The notes below the pieces were generated by a model that was not told the DNA's origin, ran no database searches, and was given only the letters and a program-made list of their open reading frames with translations. Shown one piece after another: positions 54,201 to 59,134 of a stretch of 64,000 nucleotides of DNA; within the stretch, counting starts at the first letter, position 1; every line of letters starts with the position of its first letter. The stretch covers positions 26,837,878 to 26,901,877 of the forward strand of contig CM046842.1 in NCBI GenBank assembly GCA_025618425.1, given 5' to 3'. This stretch comes from Heliocidaris tuberculata (taxonomy: Eukaryota > Echinodermata > Echinoidea > Camarodonta > Echinometridae). The position numbers and the translations under genes were made by a program.

Positions 54201-55707
54201 CTTCAATGTTTTTTCCCCAGGAGAAATATAAAGTAGGGAAAAATAAAAACCGAATGAATACTATAGCAGTATCGGTACCACTTTCCATACGACAAGTAAA
54301 TGCACTGTCATTATTTCTTAAAACTATTTAAGAGATAACATCCCTAAGGGGCGAAGCAACCAACAAAGTTCCAACTCTCCAACTGTCCAATGAAACCATA
54401 TAATTCAATATATCACCTGCAGTGATAAGTATCTGTTTGGTGTCTTGCTCATTGACCGGTTATCAATAAAACGAAGAAACTCTATTAACCCACAATACTC
54501 TGCTCTGCCCGAACAAAGAGCCGTTGCTCCAATATAGCCCTTGCATTTGGTAGGTTTCTCTGCCATCCCTTTGTCTAAAAGTACCTGGACTGGGGGCATT
54601 TGGGGCTCCACAGTCACACCGCCAACCGATCCCACACCGACTCCGAACCGACCGATTCTTGGCCACTGGAATGATTGGTGGCAATGTTATTTTTTGTTCG
54701 GTCTGGCGTCGGTCTTGTTGGTGTGACTGTGGCATAAAAGATAGAGATAGAAACTATTGCTCGAAACTAGGAGATCAATCCGTTGATAATGAAAAGGTCA
54801 GAACAAAATGTACAATGCCCATGCCGCCATCGGCTTTTAGGTGTGGTTCTTTTTTTTCCTTCTTCATGAAGAAGAAAGAAACAAATTGTCGACAAATACT
54901 ATTTAACCCATACTCTACCAACAAGGTTATAAAAATGTTTCCAAATTTTTTTTTTTTTAAATCTTGGCACTATACTTTGTTATCATTATCCCTTTTTAAA
55001 ATGGGCGAAATCGATGTTCCATATCAAATACATATATCATTAATATTAAGCTGCACGAAAACATTTTGAAGTTCAAGAAACGATACATGTTCTATTTTCT
55101 TTTTTTTTTTTTTTTTTTTTTTTTTTTGGGGGGGGGGTCCTAAACTTCAAAACGCAACTAATCATATATGCAACCGTTACACTTTCACCGAGCTTACAAA
55201 CAGCAGGTTTCGAAAAGAATCACGAGTCTATAGTTTGTAATCATATCAATTCCTTTCATCTGCATGGATGGAATCAGTGTTATATGTTATCAAACTTTAA
55301 ATACGATACATGACCCCCTTTTCAAGTTCAAGATATATGATATACAATGCAGGATATTACTGGTCCAAATATATCATATGCGATGTCACAATTCGGCGAT
55401 TGAGAACGCCTGTAGATATTACGGAAATATCAAACAGACAAAATGCGCATGTATAGGCATTATATACACGTGGTTATATTTCAATATGTCGGATATTAAA
55501 GTTCCCATGATAGTCTATTTTTACTTCACGGCAAAGCAACCGTAATCTCAAGAAAAATAATAAATAATGGTAACCCGGGCCTTCTATTTACCAAGGGAAG
55601 CTATTAAAGACACTCACGGGTGCATTCAGACTCCTTTCAATTAATAGTCCTTCACATCTATTGATCGGGATCTTGATGCCGGCCGATTCACTGGAAGATG
55701 CCAACAT
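24426..55707 (-). CDS. NACHT and WD-repeat protein (NWD1/NWD2-like STAND NTPase), 28 exons
   Basis: The 28 exons listed separately join with GT/AG sites and unbroken phase into 6735 nt, or 2244 residues. Residues 1-500 are low-complexity and include a 308-residue Ser/Pro-rich exon. A DUF4062-like segment follows (about 505-590, with LYVSSTFTD and CDMNWGI). A helical linker ends in an LYEEVAQHV motif. The NACHT domain has Walker A GLAGRGKT (about 932-939) and Walker B LIIYLDG (about 1020-1026). The winged-helix/TPR-like portion has YNMRKLNELPYHLL (about 1315). The WD region runs from about 1430, with a classical SRDGSIKLWDL repeat. A charged coiled coil (about 1935-2005) and an acidic tail close the protein. 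Vertebrate NWD1/NWD2 share this order but are shorter. STAND NTPases usually act as ligand-gated cytosolic scaffolds; the ligand here is unknown. The 5' exons are the least certain. Confidence 0.88.
26002..26175 (-). CDS. NACHT/WD exon 27
   Basis: 174 bp. The acceptor is TTTAACAG and the donor is GGAG|GTACAG. It encodes a WD-like strand (HFIAWNLESGHIKF) followed by the basic start of the coiled coil (RLQRKKEVEELRSKLKRQ). Confidence 0.88.
26368..26515. mobile_element. Foldback MITE family A, intronic
   Basis: Left end GGGCCCTGTTTCATAAAACT and right end AATGAAACAGGGCT are inverse. The inner arms TTGTTATCA / TAACAAG also pair. It shares the CCAATCAGATTCAAGGATTT core with the other copies. It lies in intron 26. 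Confidence 0.8.
26948..27072 (-). CDS. NACHT/WD exon 26
   Basis: 125 bp, acceptor TATACAG, donor AGG|GTAAGA. It encodes part of a WD blade (VFMYDLGTKKYIRKLTG). Phase 0 in and phase 2 out match its neighbours. Confidence 0.87.
27545..27913 (-). CDS. NACHT/WD exon 25
   Basis: 369 bp, phase 0 at both ends. The acceptor is CTATGTAG|ATG and the donor is CTCAG|GTCTGT. It contains two WD-type strands, SLRIWNISKK and PLSVWNVVKGK. The apparent start ATG is an internal codon, because the upstream exons continue into it. Confidence 0.9.
28720..28871 (-). CDS. NACHT/WD exon 24
   Basis: 152 bp, acceptor ACAATCAG, donor CACAG|GTAGA. It encodes a WD blade with TLAVWNLETEDHKHL. This exon lacks an ORF of its own but fits by phase and by splice sites. 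Confidence 0.85.
29058..29500 (-). mobile_element. Antisense LINE 3' fragment in intron 23
   Basis: On the minus strand, about 29355-29490 read ISFDGPKIRNSIPVFIRN and continue to a stop at 29355. This is the typical C-terminus of an APE-type LINE ORF2. About 290 bp of 3' UTR follow, ending in short TTTGAAC tandem units at about 29060-29085, a known style of LINE 3' tail. It is 5'-truncated and sits in the same orientation as the host gene. Confidence 0.75.
29690..29882. repeat. (ATT)n microsatellite beside exon 23
   Basis: About 190 bp of ATT units in intron 23, ending roughly 20 bp from the exon 23 donor. The poly-Ile frame is an artefact. Confidence 0.9.
29900..30065 (-). CDS. NACHT/WD exon 23
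   Basis: 166 bp, acceptor CTTTGCAG|GTT, donor CAAG|GTAGGA. It encodes a WD blade with QLELFDIKNGAYL. Phase 0 in, phase 1 out. Confidence 0.88.
30643..31014 (-). CDS. NACHT/WD exon 22
   Basis: 372 bp, phase 0 at both ends, acceptor GTTGAACAG, donor AATAAG|GTAAGT. Its WD features include VMRTWDVSGENVQF and LSVSFSPFGERVLYAY. Confidence 0.92.
31453..31748. repeat. Period-15 tandem repeat in intron 21
   Basis: About 20 degenerate copies of a 15 bp unit (ACCTTATCTTATATT) end about 10 bp from the exon 21 donor site. Translation gives YLILY-type repeats, which are artefacts. Confidence 0.9.
31758..32105 (-). CDS. NACHT/WD exon 21 (first clear WD repeat)
   Basis: 348 bp, acceptor CTTTTTAG|GAT, donor GGG|GTGAGT, phase 0 at both ends. 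It contains LAGHTEVITAVTVS followed by AATASRDGSIKLWDL, a canonical GH...WD repeat. It marks the start of the beta-propeller after the helical linker. Confidence 0.93.
32369..32619 (-). CDS. NACHT/WD exon 20
   Basis: 251 bp, acceptor AAATACAG, donor TTGAAG|GTAAAT. It encodes YNMRKLNELPYHLLHA and SEVLINYEWTLAKL, the segment conserved in NWD and related STAND proteins between the NTPase and the propeller. Confidence 0.93.
32892..32985. mobile_element. Small foldback element in intron 19
   Basis: ATCGTCTGTTTGGAGCTAGA and the adjoining AGGGTGTTAACT are mirrored by AGTTAACACCCT and the following CTACAAACGGATGATAT. A partial relative lies at about 33303-33370 (CGTCTGTTTGGAGCAAGAAG). Confidence 0.6.
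33598..33978. mobile_element. piggyBac-like MITE, 381 bp
   Basis: TTAA occurs at 33594-33597 and 33979-33982. The ends are CCCATAGCAGTACA and, inverted, CCTATAGCAGTTCA. A TTAA duplication plus a CC(C) terminus is the piggyBac signature. Non-coding, in intron 19. Confidence 0.7.
34989..35152 (-). CDS. NACHT/WD exon 19
   Basis: 164 bp, acceptor CTTTGCAG, donor TCAG|GTATGT. It encodes HSALAEYFLGKWGERKKPYP, which corresponds to the AxYFLGxW segment seen in NWD-type proteins. Confidence 0.92.
35706..36003 (-). CDS. NACHT/WD exon 18
   Basis: 298 bp, acceptor CTATCCAG, donor ACAG|GTTGGT. It encodes LEAKHGEPLVRRCLGYLTAA and SWTELNDILS, the winged-helix-like part after the NACHT core, and ends VWRWADQQFREAATDR. 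Confidence 0.92.
36502..36573. mobile_element. 72 bp TTAA element (family B), intron 17
   Basis: Exactly 72 bp between TTAA (36498-36501) and TTAA (36574-36577), in the same orientation as the 22834 copy. It starts ACCAATGACTACTGAATTCT and ends GCAATGGG. Confidence 0.8.
36638..36893 (-). CDS. NACHT/WD exon 17
   Basis: 256 bp, acceptor ACTTTCTAG|AAA, donor AACG|GTATGA. It encodes the C-terminal half of the NACHT module, with FILNYLLEQEGR and SSPLYLKLVCDQAVRW (the PLYLKL motif of NACHT helical regions). Confidence 0.92.
38304..38522 (-). CDS. NACHT/WD exon 16 (Walker B)
   Basis: 219 bp, phase 0 at both ends, acceptor CCCATAAG|GAC, donor CTGAAG|GTATTT. It contains HSLIIYLDGPDKLSDDYKA, where the Asp after LIIYL is the predicted Mg-coordinating Walker B residue, and then WLPSNLPENVKIVVSC. 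Confidence 0.93.
38908..39054. mobile_element. Foldback MITE family A, intron 15
   Basis: Ends GGCCCTGTTCCATAAAACTT and the inverse AAGTTCTATGAACTGGGGCC. Inner TTGTTATCAATAACAAGTT pairs with itself. The conserved core ATCTGATTGGTTGAGAGCAA is present. The element stops only about 12 bp from exon 15, next to its donor. Confidence 0.8.
39067..39196 (-). CDS. NACHT/WD exon 15
   Basis: 130 bp, acceptor ATATTCCAG, donor CCTGAG|GTAAGC. It encodes VRFVGLTAESENIRCLLQGI, the strand and helix after the P-loop, with the RFVG.T pattern typical of NWD-type NACHT domains. Confidence 0.92.
39607..39765 (-). CDS. NACHT/WD exon 14 (Walker A)
   Basis: 159 bp. It contains LILCGLAGRGKTSLIAKA, a canonical P-loop. 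The donor is AAAGA|GTGAGT. Two AG acceptors lie 6 bp apart (exon end 39765 or 39759). Both keep the frame and differ by two residues (Ser-Arg). I use the outer one. Confidence 0.9.
39876..40051. mobile_element. pogo/Tigger-like MITE
   Basis: The termini are CAGTGGAAACTCGGTATAA and its inverse TTATACTGAGTTTCCACTG, flanked by TA at 39874-39875 and 40052-40053. Inner repeats CTGATATAAC also appear. TA target sites and a CAGT..AA.CTCG.TATAA terminus are typical of pogo/Tigger elements. 176 bp, non-coding. Confidence 0.8.
40503..40732 (-). CDS. NACHT/WD exon 13
   Basis: 230 bp, acceptor TTTACCAG|ATT, donor GAAAG|GTGAAA. It encodes the helical linker before NACHT, with RAHSQYLDGLANEFYDTMK and SYGLYEEVAQHVNF. 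The second corresponds to the LYxEVxxH motif in NWD and related proteins. Confidence 0.92.
41311..41382. mobile_element. 72 bp TTAA element (family B), intron 12
   Basis: Exactly 72 bp between TTAA (41307-41310) and TTAA (41383-41386). It starts CCCATTGCCTACGGGAACCG and ends AATAGTGAACAGG. Same orientation as 20878. Confidence 0.8.
41566..41780 (-). CDS. NACHT/WD exon 12
   Basis: 215 bp, acceptor CCATTAG, donor CAGAAG|GTGGGT. It encodes NERELDHAVFSAEPEKSS and FVRHIKDLRKNL, a charged helical stretch of the linker between DUF4062 and NACHT. Confidence 0.88.
42466..42623 (-). CDS. NACHT/WD exon 11
   Basis: 158 bp, acceptor ATCTCATAG, donor AACAG|GTATAA. It encodes SQFREILSNDKQKRLRAKNQ and VLTKYTPMAV. 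The phases fit both neighbours. Confidence 0.88.
42712..42905. repeat. ATTCCGAA repeat cluster in intron 10
   Basis: The motif ATTCCGAA or its inverse TTCGGAAT recurs at least six times with AAAATGAA/TTCATTTT spacers in about 190 bp, in both orientations. The right half can pair with the left. It is probably a foldback element; no target duplication is seen. Poly(G) follows at about 42935-42955. Confidence 0.6.
43120..43269 (-). CDS. NACHT/WD exon 10
   Basis: 150 bp, acceptor GCTTGCAG, donor ATTAG|GTAAGG. It encodes LNALQTWYKLDENNVPPIYI. A WYxLDxNxVPP stretch in this position is a hallmark of NWD1/NWD2-like proteins. Confidence 0.92.
43435..43640 (+). mobile_element. Degraded tRNA-derived SINE
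   Basis: A tRNA-like region, CTGACTCTCAATCAAGGGGT followed by GAGGATTTGAAGC, precedes a body with ACATGGGTACCTGACAGGAA. The latter aligns with AAATGGGTACAGGTAGGAAA in the SINE at 8164. Old and diverged. Confidence 0.45.
43771..43842. mobile_element. 72 bp family B element, intron 9
   Basis: 72 bp, starting GCCATTGCATACAGGAACCA and ending GTAGTCAACCGG. The flanks are degenerate (CTAA left, TGAA right), so this copy is older than those at 36502 and 41311. Confidence 0.7.
43850..45876. other. Intron 9, no further feature
   Basis: About 2 kb of AT-rich intron with a poly(A) run at about 44470-44493. No exon fits the phase and splice sites here. Confidence 0.5.
45877..45936 (-). CDS. NACHT/WD exon 9 (60 bp, possibly alternative)
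   Basis: 60 bp, acceptor TTTAATACAG, donor ACAAG|GTATAC. It encodes 20 residues (NNRPITVESRKDGT core). Its phase matches exons 8 and 10, but exon 8 would also join exon 10 in frame without it. It may therefore be a cassette exon or a chance match. Confidence 0.55.
46434..46723. mobile_element. hAT-like MITE, 290 bp, intron 8
   Basis: The flanks CAAAATAC (46426-46433) and CAAAATAA (46724-46731) look like an 8 bp duplication. The termini are CATGGGTGCAAATCCAG and, inverted, CAGTGGCGCAAATCCAT. Its termini resemble those of the 12538 element. The interior holds a roughly 80 bp tandem duplication (GATAACC-T-run-CTTGTCAGAGAATTTT) and a poly(C) run. Confidence 0.65.
46919..47061 (-). CDS. NACHT/WD exon 8
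   Basis: 143 bp, acceptor TTTCATTTAG|ACC, donor CAGAG|GTAAAG. It encodes TLMGQKMGFQALPDSFPEED, continuing the DUF4062-like domain (compare the VxLxGxKYG pattern), then a helix ending RRPSMFPTQ. The long poly-Thr frame overlapping it is a microsatellite artefact in another frame. Confidence 0.9.
47101..47459. repeat. (AGT)n microsatellite, about 120 units
   Basis: About 360 bp of AGT repeats with scattered GGT/AGC interruptions, in intron 7. It ends roughly 40 bp upstream of the exon 8 acceptor. On the transcribed strand it reads (ACT)n. All open frames are artefacts. Confidence 0.95.
47461..47594. mobile_element. Foldback element between microsatellites
   Basis: ACAAATATACAATG (47461-47474) and its perfect inverse (47581-47594) bound the element. 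CTAAAACTATTCGCA and GGAACACCA pair in the same way further in. It lies next to the (AGT)n array. Confidence 0.65.
47963..48247. repeat. Second (AGT)n microsatellite
   Basis: About 285 bp of AGT units punctuated by AGATAGT and AGATAGCAGT interruptions, also in intron 7. Confidence 0.92.
48693..48895 (-). CDS. NACHT/WD exon 7 (DUF4062-like)
   Basis: 203 bp, acceptor TCAATAG, donor TTTGTG|GTAAGA. It encodes LGAERTILIAKAYPRLRAFC and then FQVCDMNWGIKD, matching the AERxxLxxxxYPxLxxFCxxxGxxFxxxDLRWGI pattern of NWD/DUF4062 proteins. It ends with KGPFFV. Confidence 0.93.
48980..49345. mobile_element. Foldback element in intron 6
   Basis: GGGCATTCAGACACAAATAT near 48993 and AGAGCATTCAGACACATAAA near 49102 are opposed by GTTGTGTCTGAATGCTCTCA near 49298 and GAGGTCTGAATGCTGCC near 49258. 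TCGTAT/ATACGA motifs are dense. It appears to be a compound or nested foldback element. Confidence 0.6.
49668..50592 (-). CDS. NACHT/WD exon 6 (Ser/Pro-rich linker into DUF4062)
   Basis: 925 bp, acceptor GTTTTACAG|ACC, donor CACTG|GTAAGA. It encodes about 308 residues. Most are Ser/Pro/Thr-rich and probably disordered (for example SSMGSRNSSGRSRLSSG). The exon ends with SNIFRLYVSSTFT, the first strand of the DUF4062-like domain. I know of no counterpart to the disordered part in NWD1/NWD2. Confidence 0.9.
51428..51520 (-). CDS. NACHT/WD exon 5
   Basis: 93 bp, phase 0 at both ends, acceptor CATTCTCAG|AAA, donor CCAAAG|GTTTGA. It encodes KRFRERGEPWMDEDILESDS, mixed charge with no recognised domain. 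Confidence 0.78.
51552..51934. mobile_element. piggyBac-like MITE (383 bp), copy 1
   Basis: TGAA (left) and TTAA (51935-51938, right) flank termini CCCTTTCATGACAGG and, inverted, CCCTTTCGAGACAA. It is an inverted relative of 52939-53333. Shared internal blocks include AATTATTTAAGGGCTAAAT and the TCAAAAGTTATTGAGC region. Confidence 0.75.
52259..52393. mobile_element. Foldback MITE family A, intron 3/4 boundary
   Basis: GGGCCATGTTTCTTAAAACT pairs with TTTTATGAAACCGGACCC. The inner TTGTCATCAATAACAAGTT also pairs across. The usual ATCTGATTGG core is partly deleted. It ends about 60 bp from exon 4. Confidence 0.75.
52453..52536 (-). CDS. NACHT/WD exon 4
   Basis: 84 bp, phase 0 at both ends, acceptor TTTTGACAG|AGT, donor TTGCGG|GTAAGT. 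It encodes the basic stretch SQRYSRRKALKKMRLNNDRK. Its composition suggests a nuclear or nucleic-acid contact, but this is speculation. Confidence 0.72.
52939..53333. mobile_element. piggyBac-like MITE (395 bp), copy 2
   Basis: TTAA occurs on both sides (52935-52938 and 53334-53337). The termini are CCCTTTCAAGACAATTG and, inverted, CCCTTTCAGGACAGG. It is the opposite orientation of copy 1, and the pair brackets exon 4. Confidence 0.85.
53338..53422. mobile_element. TTAA-flanked 85 bp element abutting copy 2
   Basis: It starts CCCGCTGGATAC and ends GTATTCAAGGGG, followed by TTAA (53423-53426). It shares its left TTAA with the preceding element. It is related in layout, and possibly in sequence, to the 72 bp family. 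Confidence 0.6.
53808..53912 (-). CDS. NACHT/WD exon 3
   Basis: 105 bp, phase 0 at both ends, acceptor TTCTTTGCAG|ACT, donor AATGGA|GTAAGG. It encodes Ser/Thr/Asp-rich sequence (SSSVDSTTDTKTDDQRSKF). No domain recognised. Confidence 0.7.
54417..54665 (-). CDS. NACHT/WD exon 2 (candidate)
   Basis: 249 bp, acceptor ATTCCAG|TGG, donor CTGCAG|GTGATA, phase 0 at both ends. It encodes VQVLLDKG and GYIGATALCSGRAEYCGLIE. The spacing of these resembles a degenerate ankyrin repeat (GxTALxxAxxxGxxxxVxxLL), but the match is weak. A second open frame covers much of the same DNA. It does not continue in phase into exon 3. Confidence 0.55.
55618..55707 (-). CDS. NACHT/WD exon 1 (candidate start)
   Basis: 90 bp, starting ATG at 55707 (context CGATGT) and ending GCACCC|GTGAGT, phase 0. 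It encodes MLASSSESAGIKIPINRC plus 12 more residues. The start is chosen because it is the nearest upstream ATG with a good in-phase donor. If exon 2 holds the real start, its first ATG (MPPVQVLL, about 54608) would serve instead. Confidence 0.5.
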
Positions 55708-58309
55708 CGATTAATATAAGTCCTGCACTAAAGTTTCATTACCCATATCTCCCCCCCCCCCCCCCGATTCAATGAAGCCGTCCCTCGATAAGCTCTCGCT
55801 GTACCGTCTAAACTGAAAATTGAAATAAATTAAAACGCCGATACATACTACGCCTTATAGGACAGGATATTGCGATGGCAATGAGCTGTACATACTCGGA
55901 AGATCAGAGGTGTCAATGGGTTTTTTTTCTAGCATTATCTCATGCAGCAAATCCGCAAAATAAAAGGTATTTTAGCCCGTATTCAGGACGACTGTCCTTT
56001 GATTATAATCAGGGGACCACACTTCTATAAGGACATTCGTTCCCGGACGAAATGACAACTAAATCCAAGACATGATAATTCCCATCCAACATCCGCTGCT
56101 TTTGAAACTACTCCCGGGCAACTAACCTATTCAAATCGGTAAATGGGCAAAATCAATGAGAGAACATTTTAAGCCTTTTCAAGCAAATTTCACATCCCCT
56201 TATCTCACTCAGTATGGACAGCGGAACATTATTTAAAAAAAGGAAACCTTTATGAATACATGCAGTCCCACCATTCACAAAGTCAGAGTGATAATTAACC
56301 GAATACCGTAAGGTGTCGAAAAAAAGTCGGCTTAGACACAACCTCCTAAAAACATGTCAACCTACTACTGGAACGGCGATTTTTTTTAATTTTTTTTTTT
56401 TTAATTATCGTTTTCATCATTGTTTTAATTAGTTATCTATTTTTACAGATGCAAGTACGCTATATATTTCTGCGTGTTAAAGATATTGTAAACCAAACCA
56501 AAAGAAATATTTACAAATATAAGTCCGCAAATGTTCTGAATATCTATTAGTGACAATTGACTTTTCGAAGAATAGCCGATAGGCGATTGTATGGTACTGT
56601 CGGAGCAATTGATAATCCATTACTGTGATAGCAAAGAAAACGATTGAAGACATTTCGTTTGTTCCATTAATCCGCCTTCACACCGTACCACAATGGTGTG
56701 GACGCCACCTATGACACGTAATCAATATGATCATGAATGGCTGCTGTATTCTAATGGGGGCAAGCAGTAAGTTGAGTTCAAGAGATCATTCTAGCATAAA
56801 CTGGTATTGTTCCTTTGTTACCCTTGTATAGTATATCGATTTCACCCTTTTTCTGCTTGAGTTTACTGATTGGGATGTTTTCTCACGTTCGTCATCTCGT
56901 TCATATCATTTTGATTTTCCAATGTTGATAATTATAATTTCCTACCATGGTTGCTAATGATAAAGAACCACATAACAGCCCCCCCCCCCCCCCCCGAACA
57001 AAAAAGTGAGATTAAAATAAGTCAGATTTCTAAGTCTATATTTATGTGGAGATCAAGTTTTCGAGAACCATGTAGTCTAGACTATTATCATGATCATATT
57101 TGTAAATAATAACCATAGACGTGCCGGGTATCTTTTCAACTACGCAAAGTAAAAAAATATGTCTCAAGGACATTACTAGTTGTCCGAAGGGCTGCGTGAC
57201 CGAAACTTTTGGTTTAGGGCCGTCCTGTCAACTGAGATGCCCCTGCGTTGTACCAAGCTGGTAGGCTGTCTTCTAACGTGTTTTTTCCAGGGCAAATAAC
57301 CATCGAAATAAATGAATTTTATGATATTTAACGAAAATCGAGATGAAGAAACTTCGGAGGCAACATTTAGAAAACAAAAACAAAGAGGGGCCGCGCTATA
57401 AACCTTATCACTAGACTTGTCCCACACTTCACATCCCTGCTTTAATACACGCATTTTCTTGTCACCCTCTCGTTAAAAGCACAATTCTCAGCGGCAATTT
57501 CTAGTCATTTATCACACATTATAAGACATAGAAGTCAGACCTCATCTTGGCACGTAATGGAAGCTGAATGCATTGATCGTTTGCTGAATAATGATGATAT
57601 AAATCACTCACGATCGCGATCAATAAGCAGGTCGATATCACGGCGTCATTATTAAAAGATTCATTTTATCTCCTCATCTCCATCTGGCACTGTCTTCTAC
57701 TGTTATTACTACTATCAAGGATATCAACAATCAATCTCAGTCAGTTATTACCACTGGCGTATATTGTGTAGCCAGACTTGTGGAAGGGGGTGGGGGAGGG
57801 GGGAGGGGTGGCGCAGACGGAGGTGACACACAACATCACAGAGTCACATGATAAACAGGAGCACCCCCTCCCCTCGGCTACGAATAGAAATACAGTTTTA
57901 AAAATAAACCTGCTTTAGCGACCACCTGTCTATAAAAAGATGAAGACCACAATTTTTGTTCCCCTTGAAAAGTGTTTCCCATTGAAACATGTACATGTAC
58001 GGTACACATTTATTAAAGCAACCTGCACATAAAGACCACCTGCTCATAAAGAACAATTTTCATGTCTCCCTTGAGCGGTCTTTATATGGAGGAGTCAGTT
58101 CAGGGCCATAACGTTGCGTAAAGTGACACAGGTTTACTATCAGCAGACGCGTTCCCGTTAATTATCACGGCAATCAGTGACAATTATGATTGAATGGAAA
58201 TCATAAGGCTTCCAGAGTGAAGGCACAGTGAACGATGTTTCTCTACCTGTCTATGAGTTATAGTTTCAATATTTTAATTACCGCCAATTTGTAGCTATAT
58301 AGCGTTGAC
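55708..58309. other. Upstream region, no gene seen
   Basis: No promoter motif that I recognise. Poly(C) at about 55750-55764 and 56981-56995, and a GGGGGAGG-rich patch at about 57786-57808. AGACCACCTG/GGTCTTTAT phrases at 57915-58090 may be a decayed DNA transposon. Confidence 0.5.
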
Positions 58310-58545
58310 TGCGTTTCTACTCTTGCCCAAGACTCTTGAACAATCTTCCTATCTTCCTATCGACATTCGTGAGGCCCATAGATTCTTTCAAAACATTTCT
58401 TAAAACTAATCTTATTAGGCAATCGGTGTTCTTCCCATGTTCTTTATCTCTCTCTACTTTTCTTCATTCTTTGAATTCTTGCCTGCTCCAAGAAACGTAG
58501 TATTAAGCTTTACATAAATAAATGTATTATTATTATTTCTTTTTA
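58310..58545 (+). mobile_element. LINE 3' end fragment
   Basis: TTGAACAATCTTCCTATC followed by CGACATTCGTGAGGCCCATA reads like the Asn-Leu-Pro-x-x-Ile-Arg stretch near the end of LINE ORF2. An ACATTTCTTAAAACTAAT block follows. The piece then runs through a T/C-rich 3' UTR to AAATAAATGTATTATTATT. Confidence 0.5.
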
Positions 58546-58749
58546 ATTTAATTTTTTTTTTTTGCCTAGTCTGTGATTGCACCGACATTGTTTTACTCAC
58601 TCTTGATTGATCACTTTGATGTCTTAATAAAATATCGCTGTCAGTAAATTAATTAAATTAGCACCATCGCCATATTTCATCGAAATATAAATTGATATCC
58701 TGTCTTTTGAGAGGGCCGCACCATTTAAGAAAAAAAAAAAACTGGAAAA

Positions 58750-58910
58750 GCAGTAATATATATATATATATATATATATGTGTCACTGTCAGGGAATTAT
58801 CGACAGCAGACAGCGCTTTTGTAAAATGTGAGATCCTTTTTTTTTCTCTCTCTCTCTCTCTCTTTTCTTCTTCTCTTCGGGAAAGGTTCCCCCCCCCCCC
58901 CCCCCCACTT
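58750..58910. repeat. (TA)n, (CT)n and poly(C) cluster
   Basis: (TA)n at about 58757-58779, (CT)n at about 58847-58864 and poly(C) at about 58889-58906. The following CTGGATCCGCCCCTG resembles a hAT-type end, but no partner was found. Confidence 0.75.
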
Positions 58911-59134
58911 GCCCCATTCCGGACGATTCTGGATCCGCCCCTGTTAGGGCTCGCAAACGCCCCGGTCTGGTTATTCATTGCAAGGTCCAACCAGGGAAAT
59001 GCAACTGGTCCAACAGACTCCCGTTTGTTTCTCAAGTACTTGTGATTTTTCGCAATTACCTGCAGTACGTAGTATACGCACTTAATAAAGTTCTCAATAC
59101 ATAATTGGAAAGACGGATCCAGGATTGCTATTAA

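Noticed and set aside
54463..54735. Alternative minus-strand frame with an ATG (MPQSHQQDRRQ...) over exon 2
   Set aside because: It does not continue in phase into exon 3 at the GTGATA donor. It could be an alternative first exon using another donor (CCAG|GTACTT), but nothing supports that.
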